DNA of 8,240 nucleotides from Tardiphaga sp. GTDB taxonomy: Bacteria > Pseudomonadota > Alphaproteobacteria > Rhizobiales > Xanthobacteraceae. The notes below the pieces were generated by a model. It saw nothing but the letters and a program-made list of their open reading frames with translations, was not told the DNA's origin and made no database searches. Location: positions 1 to 8,240 of the forward strand of contig JAQGJF010000522.1 of NCBI GenBank assembly GCA_028290765.1. The letters are read 5' to 3'. Of the stretch, positions 5,686 through 8,240 are shown piece by piece. The translations under genes and the position numbers were made by a program. The stretch's first letter is position 1. Every line of letters starts with the position of its first letter.

Positions 5686-6456
5686 TTAGATCGACTTGAC
5701 CTCGCCGCCATCCATCCGGAGCATCGAGCCTGTCATCCAGCGCGCGCCCGGCGACACCAGGAAGGCCATCAGTTCGGCGATCTCTTCGGGCTCGCCATAG
5801 CGCGCAATGCCGGCGTCCTGCGGGAATTTCGCGGTCGCTTCCTCCACGCTCATGTGGTGAAGCGGCGCCCAATGCGCGAGATAGGAGCGGCGGCGGCCGG
5901 TCATCACCGGGCCCGGCAACACGCTGTTGACCTGGACGCCGTCGGCGATGCCGCGATCCGAAAAAGCCTTGGCGAGCGCAGTGATCGCCGCGTTGATGGT
6001 GCCCACGGCCGCGTAGGGCGCCTTCGGGAACAGCGCCGAATTGCCCGACATCAGCACCACGGCGCCTTTCGCTTCCCTCAATGCCGGCCAGGCCGCGATC
6101 GTCAATCGACGCGCGCCGTGCAGCTTGAGCGCCAGGCCGCCATCCCATTGCGCGTCGGTCATTTCGAACAGGTCGACCTGCGGCACCGCGCCGGCGATAT
6201 TCAGCAGGGCATCGATCCGGCCAAACGCCTGCAGCGTCCGGTCGGCAACGGTTGTCGCTGCCGACGCTTCCGCGAGGTCGATATCGATGACCAGCGGTTC
6301 GGCGCCGGCCGCCTTCACCGCGTCGGCCGTTTTCTCGAGGTTGGGACGGTCGCGCGCGGCGAGGACGATCGAGGAGAAGTCGCGTGCGAGACGGATGGCG
6401 GTGGAACGGCCGATGCCCTGGCTCGCGCCGGTGACGATCGCTACTGATTTCGACAC
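5686..6456 (-). CDS. SDR-family protein with a non-canonical active site, 256 aa
   Basis: The start is GTG at 6456, with GGAG 7 nt upstream, and the length is typical of classical SDRs. Cofactor binding looks intact: TGASQGIG at 9-16, NIAG at 86-89 and VNSVLPGPVMTG at 176-187. The C-terminus is usual (RYGEPEEIAELMAFLVSP, then WMTGSMLRMDGGE). The catalytic tetrad is not: the Asn position is K111 (LALKLHGARRLT), and YxxxK reads Y148-A-A-V-G152, with Gly for the essential Lys. Ser is present as S137 or S140 and Tyr as Y148. I believe homologues share APYAAVGTINAAI, so this is probably a conserved variant, possibly a binding protein or an enzyme with altered chemistry, rather than decay. It is the last gene of the - strand operon, 17 bp after the hydrolase. 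Substrate unknown. Confidence 0.9.
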   Translation of the reverse strand: MSKSVAIVTGASQGIGRSTAIRLARDFSSIVLAARDRPNLEKTADAVKAAGAEPLVIDIDLAEASAATTVADRTLQAFGRIDALLNIAGAVPQVDLFEMTDAQWDGGLALKLHGARRLTIAAWPALREAKGAVVLMSGNSALFPKAPYAAVGTINAAITALAKAFSDRGIADGVQVNSVLPGPVMTGRRRSYLAHWAPLHHMSVEEATAKFPQDAGIARYGEPEEIAELMAFLVSPGARWMTGSMLRMDGGEVKSI

Positions 6457-6473
6457 GTGATTTCTCCAGGTTT

Positions 6474-7328
6474 TCAGCGGGCGAGAAAGTCGCGGATCGC
6501 CGCGGCGATCTCGTCGGCGTGGGTCTCCAGCGCGAAATGTCCGGTGTCGAAGAACCGGACCACCGCGCCGGGAATGTCGCGTTTGAACGCCTCGGCGCCG
6601 GCCGGCAGGAAGAACGGATCGTTCTTGCCCCACACCGCGAGAAACGGCGGCTTGTGGGTGCGGAAGTATTCTTGGAAAGCCGGGTAGAGCGCGACGTTGC
6701 TCTTGTAGTCGCCAAACAGGTCGAGCTGGATCTCGTCGGCGCCGGGACGCGCCAGATAGAAGCTGTCGAGCGACAGCCCGTCCGGGGAGATCGTCGTCTC
6801 GTCGGCTTCGCCATGGACATATTGCCAGCGTGTCGTCTCGGGCGACAGGAACGGACGCAGCGCTTCGCGGTTGGCCTCCGACGGCTCCTGCCAATAGGCG
6901 CGGATCGGACTCCAGCCCTCGCTCAGCCCTTCTTCATAGGCGTTGCCGTTCTGCGAGATGATCGCGGTGATGCGGTCGGGATGTTTGGCGGCGATCCGGA
7001 AGCCGGTCGGCGCGCCATAGTCAAACACATAGATCGCGAAACGCTTCAGGCCGATTACCTCCGTGAAACGGTCGATGACCTGGGCGATGCGATCGAAGCT
7101 GTAGGTGAATTCACTCCGCGCCGGCATGTCCGACTGGCCGAAGCCCGGCAGGTCGGGCGCCACGAGGTGGAAACGATCCGCCAGCAGCGGGATGAGATCC
7201 CGGAACATGTGGCTGGAGCTCGGGAAACCATGCAGCAGCAGCAGCGCCGGCGCATCGGCCGCTCCGGCTTCGCGATAGAACACCTTCAGCCCGTCGACAT
7301 CGACGGAGCGGTAGTTGATTTTGGCCAT
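6474..7328 (-). CDS. Alpha/beta-hydrolase of the epoxide hydrolase/haloalkane dehalogenase type, 284 aa
   Basis: The start ATG at 7328 has AAGGAG 7 nt upstream. A second in-frame ATG at 7388 with GGAGG could add 20 residues, but the family normally begins around MAKINYRSVDVDG. The oxyanion-side motif HGFPSSSHMFR is at 33-43 and PDLPGFGQSD at 58-67. The nucleophile elbow is VFDYGAPTG, giving Asp D103 rather than Ser. The acid is D237 (WGKNDPFF) and the base H264 (DTGHFALE). An Asp nucleophile points to epoxide hydrolase or dehalogenase chemistry (ring opening or halide removal through a covalent ester). Dehalogenases more often have DWG, whereas here Tyr follows the Asp, so an epoxide hydrolase is slightly favoured. 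No signal peptide, so cytoplasmic. Middle gene of the operon. Confidence 0.9.
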   Translation of the reverse strand: MAKINYRSVDVDGLKVFYREAGAADAPALLLLHGFPSSSHMFRDLIPLLADRFHLVAPDLPGFGQSDMPARSEFTYSFDRIAQVIDRFTEVIGLKRFAIYVFDYGAPTGFRIAAKHPDRITAIISQNGNAYEEGLSEGWSPIRAYWQEPSEANREALRPFLSPETTRWQYVHGEADETTISPDGLSLDSFYLARPGADEIQLDLFGDYKSNVALYPAFQEYFRTHKPPFLAVWGKNDPFFLPAGAEAFKRDIPGAVVRFFDTGHFALETHADEIAAAIRDFLAR

Positions 7329-7435
7329 GGCGCTTCTCCTTGTTGTGGCAGCTTCTTGAGGTGTTTTGCGCGAGCTTCTGTTCGGCATCAGAGCCTCCGT
7401 TGGCACGATGCGCGCGGCATCCCGCCGGCCGGGCT

Positions 7436-8128
7436 TCAGGTCCTGGTCTCGGCGATGGCGGCCAGGATGATGTCGGTGACCACGTCCGGCGCGGTGACGA
7501 TCGGCGTATGATCGACCGGATGCGACCGCACGCGCGCCTTCATCCGCGCCGCCATGAAATGCTGCGTGGCGGGGACGATCATGCGATCCTGCTCGGCCAC
7601 CAGGAACCAACTCGGCCGGTCCTTCCAGAGCGGCCGGCCGACCTTGACGCCGATGCAGGCCGCCGCGATCGGCCGCTGAACCGCGGCCAGCAGCGCCTGC
7701 TCCGGCGCGGAAGCATGCTGCGCGAACGCGCTTGCAAAGGCATCGTCGGGAAGCCAGATCAGGCCATGGCGGTCGGGGGCCAGTTTCGGCGCCTGCGGGT
7801 GCGGCTCGGCGCGGTAGAACACATCGGCGACGGTCTCGCCTTCCTCCGGCGCAAGCGCTGCGATGTAAACCAGCGAGGCGACTTTTTCGCTGCGGGTCTG
7901 CGCGATGACGGCGCCGGCATAGGCATGCGCAGCCAGCACCACCGGACCTTCGATCCGCTCCAGTGTCCGCTCGAGTGCCGACAAATCGTCCGCCAGCGAC
8001 GTCAGTGGCAGCGGTACCGCGACCACCCGGGCGCCGGCTTCCCGCAGCGGACCGATCACACGGCTCCAGCTCGACCCGTCGGCCCAGGCGCCATGGGCGA
8101 GCACCACCTTCACATCATGGAGGGACAT
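7436..8128 (-). CDS. EstC-like alpha/beta-hydrolase with Ala in place of the nucleophilic Ser, 230 aa
   Basis: ATG at 8128 follows AAGGAG (8135-8140) with 6-nt spacing. The fold is that of small alpha/beta-hydrolases of the EstC/hydroxynitrile-lyase-like group: VVLAHGAWADGSSW at 8-21, PLTSLADDLSALERTLE (41-57), LVYIAALAPEEGETVADVF (87-105), a D181 acid (LVAEQDRMIVPA) and an H207 base (VDHTPIVTAPD). The nucleophile elbow, normally GHSxGG, reads AAHAYAGAV, with A69 where Ser belongs and Ala replacing one Gly. The codon is GCC (7922-7924 on +). I recall relatives with HAYAG, so this may be a subfamily with altered function. It has no signal peptide. It is the first gene of the operon, directly after the promoter/operator region; a 107-bp gap separates it from the second hydrolase. 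Confidence 0.88.
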   Translation of the reverse strand: MSLHDVKVVLAHGAWADGSSWSRVIGPLREAGARVVAVPLPLTSLADDLSALERTLERIEGPVVLAAHAYAGAVIAQTRSEKVASLVYIAALAPEEGETVADVFYRAEPHPQAPKLAPDRHGLIWLPDDAFASAFAQHASAPEQALLAAVQRPIAAACIGVKVGRPLWKDRPSWFLVAEQDRMIVPATQHFMAARMKARVRSHPVDHTPIVTAPDVVTDIILAAIAETRT

Positions 8129-8179
8129 GTTTCGCTCCTTGCAGTGGTCGCTTTGCTCCGGAAGAGGCCCGCCACCAAT

Positions 8180-8212
8180 AGTAACCTGATAAACTACATT
8201 AGTCAGGTTACT
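8180..8212. promoter_or_regulatory. Palindromic operator upstream of the hydrolase/SDR operon
   Basis: agtaacctga (8180-8189) and tcaggttact (8203-8212) form a perfect 10-bp inverted repeat with a 13-nt spacer. A related half-site, agtaacttg (8228-8236, 8 of 9 matches), lies to the right within gttagtaac. The site sits 52 bp before the first gene and overlaps the proposed -10 and transcript start, so binding would repress. The regulator is not in the window; a divergent winged-helix type (HxlR or similar) gene to the right is a guess. Confidence 0.6.
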
Positions 8213-8240
8213 TTTATCGTCGGAGTTAGTAACTTGTCAA
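8211..8240 (-). promoter_or_regulatory. Sigma-70-type promoter for the three-gene operon
   Basis: Read on the - strand, TTGACA (8235-8240, a perfect -35) is followed after 18 nt by TAAAAG (8211-8216), 4 of 6 matches to TATAAT. The start would fall near 8204, inside the 10-bp inverted repeat. It is the only promoter-like sequence seen upstream of the hydrolase/SDR genes. The window edge coincides with the -35. Confidence 0.5.

Noticed and set aside
5401..6447. 348-aa open frame on the + strand
   Set aside because: Antisense to the SDR gene and overlapping the end of the 91-aa gene; composition is Arg/His-rich and no family is recognisable.
7329..7388. Start of the second hydrolase at 7388
   Set aside because: In frame with a GGAGG site, but adds 20 residues atypical of the family; AAGGAG before 7328 fits better. 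Not fully excluded.

Overview
The window looks like chromosomal DNA from a GC-rich alphaproteobacterium of the Bradyrhizobium/Rhodopseudomonas group (Nitrobacteraceae). The inference rests on a GcrA-family regulator with GANTC pairs upstream, on intergenic palindromic repeats of a style I recall from Bradyrhizobium genomes, and on several small proteins I remember only from that group. No phage, insertion sequence, tRNA, rRNA or CRISPR array was recognised.

Left block (1-2920, + strand): a signalling cassette. A membrane sensor-cyclase, cut off by the left edge, has a periplasmic Cache-type sensor, a transmembrane helix and a HAMP start. It is interrupted by an in-frame TAA at 924-926, and the class III cyclase catalytic domain resumes in the same frame. 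The cyclase end overlaps by 4 nt the start of a UrtA-family periplasmic binding protein. No transporter permease or ATPase follows, so the binding protein is an orphan and may belong to the sensor rather than to a transporter.

Middle block (2921-5685): small genes separated by repeats. In order these are a Bradyrhizobium-like inverted repeat (2958-3078), a secreted 174-aa protein (-), two more palindromic elements (3711-3748 and 3883-3947), a 150-aa GcrA-family regulator (-), a four-copy tandem array of small palindromes (4527-4605), a 66-aa ribbon-helix-helix-like protein (-), then a divergent + strand pair encoding a 62-aa coiled-coil protein and a 91-aa protein of unknown function. A strong GC hairpin (5597-5619) lies between this pair and the convergent right block.

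Right block (5686-8240, - strand): a probable three-gene operon transcribed from the right edge. It encodes an alpha/beta-hydrolase of the EstC-like type, an epoxide hydrolase/haloalkane dehalogenase-type alpha/beta-hydrolase, and an SDR-family protein. A consensus-like promoter and a perfect 10-bp inverted repeat lie upstream, suggesting control by a repressor probably encoded just outside the window. Two of the three enzymes lack canonical catalytic residues: the first hydrolase has Ala where the nucleophilic Ser belongs, and the SDR has Gly instead of Lys in YxxxK and Lys instead of the tetrad Asn. All three reading frames are intact, so these look like conserved non-standard enzymes rather than decay. 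This is the most unusual aspect of the window.
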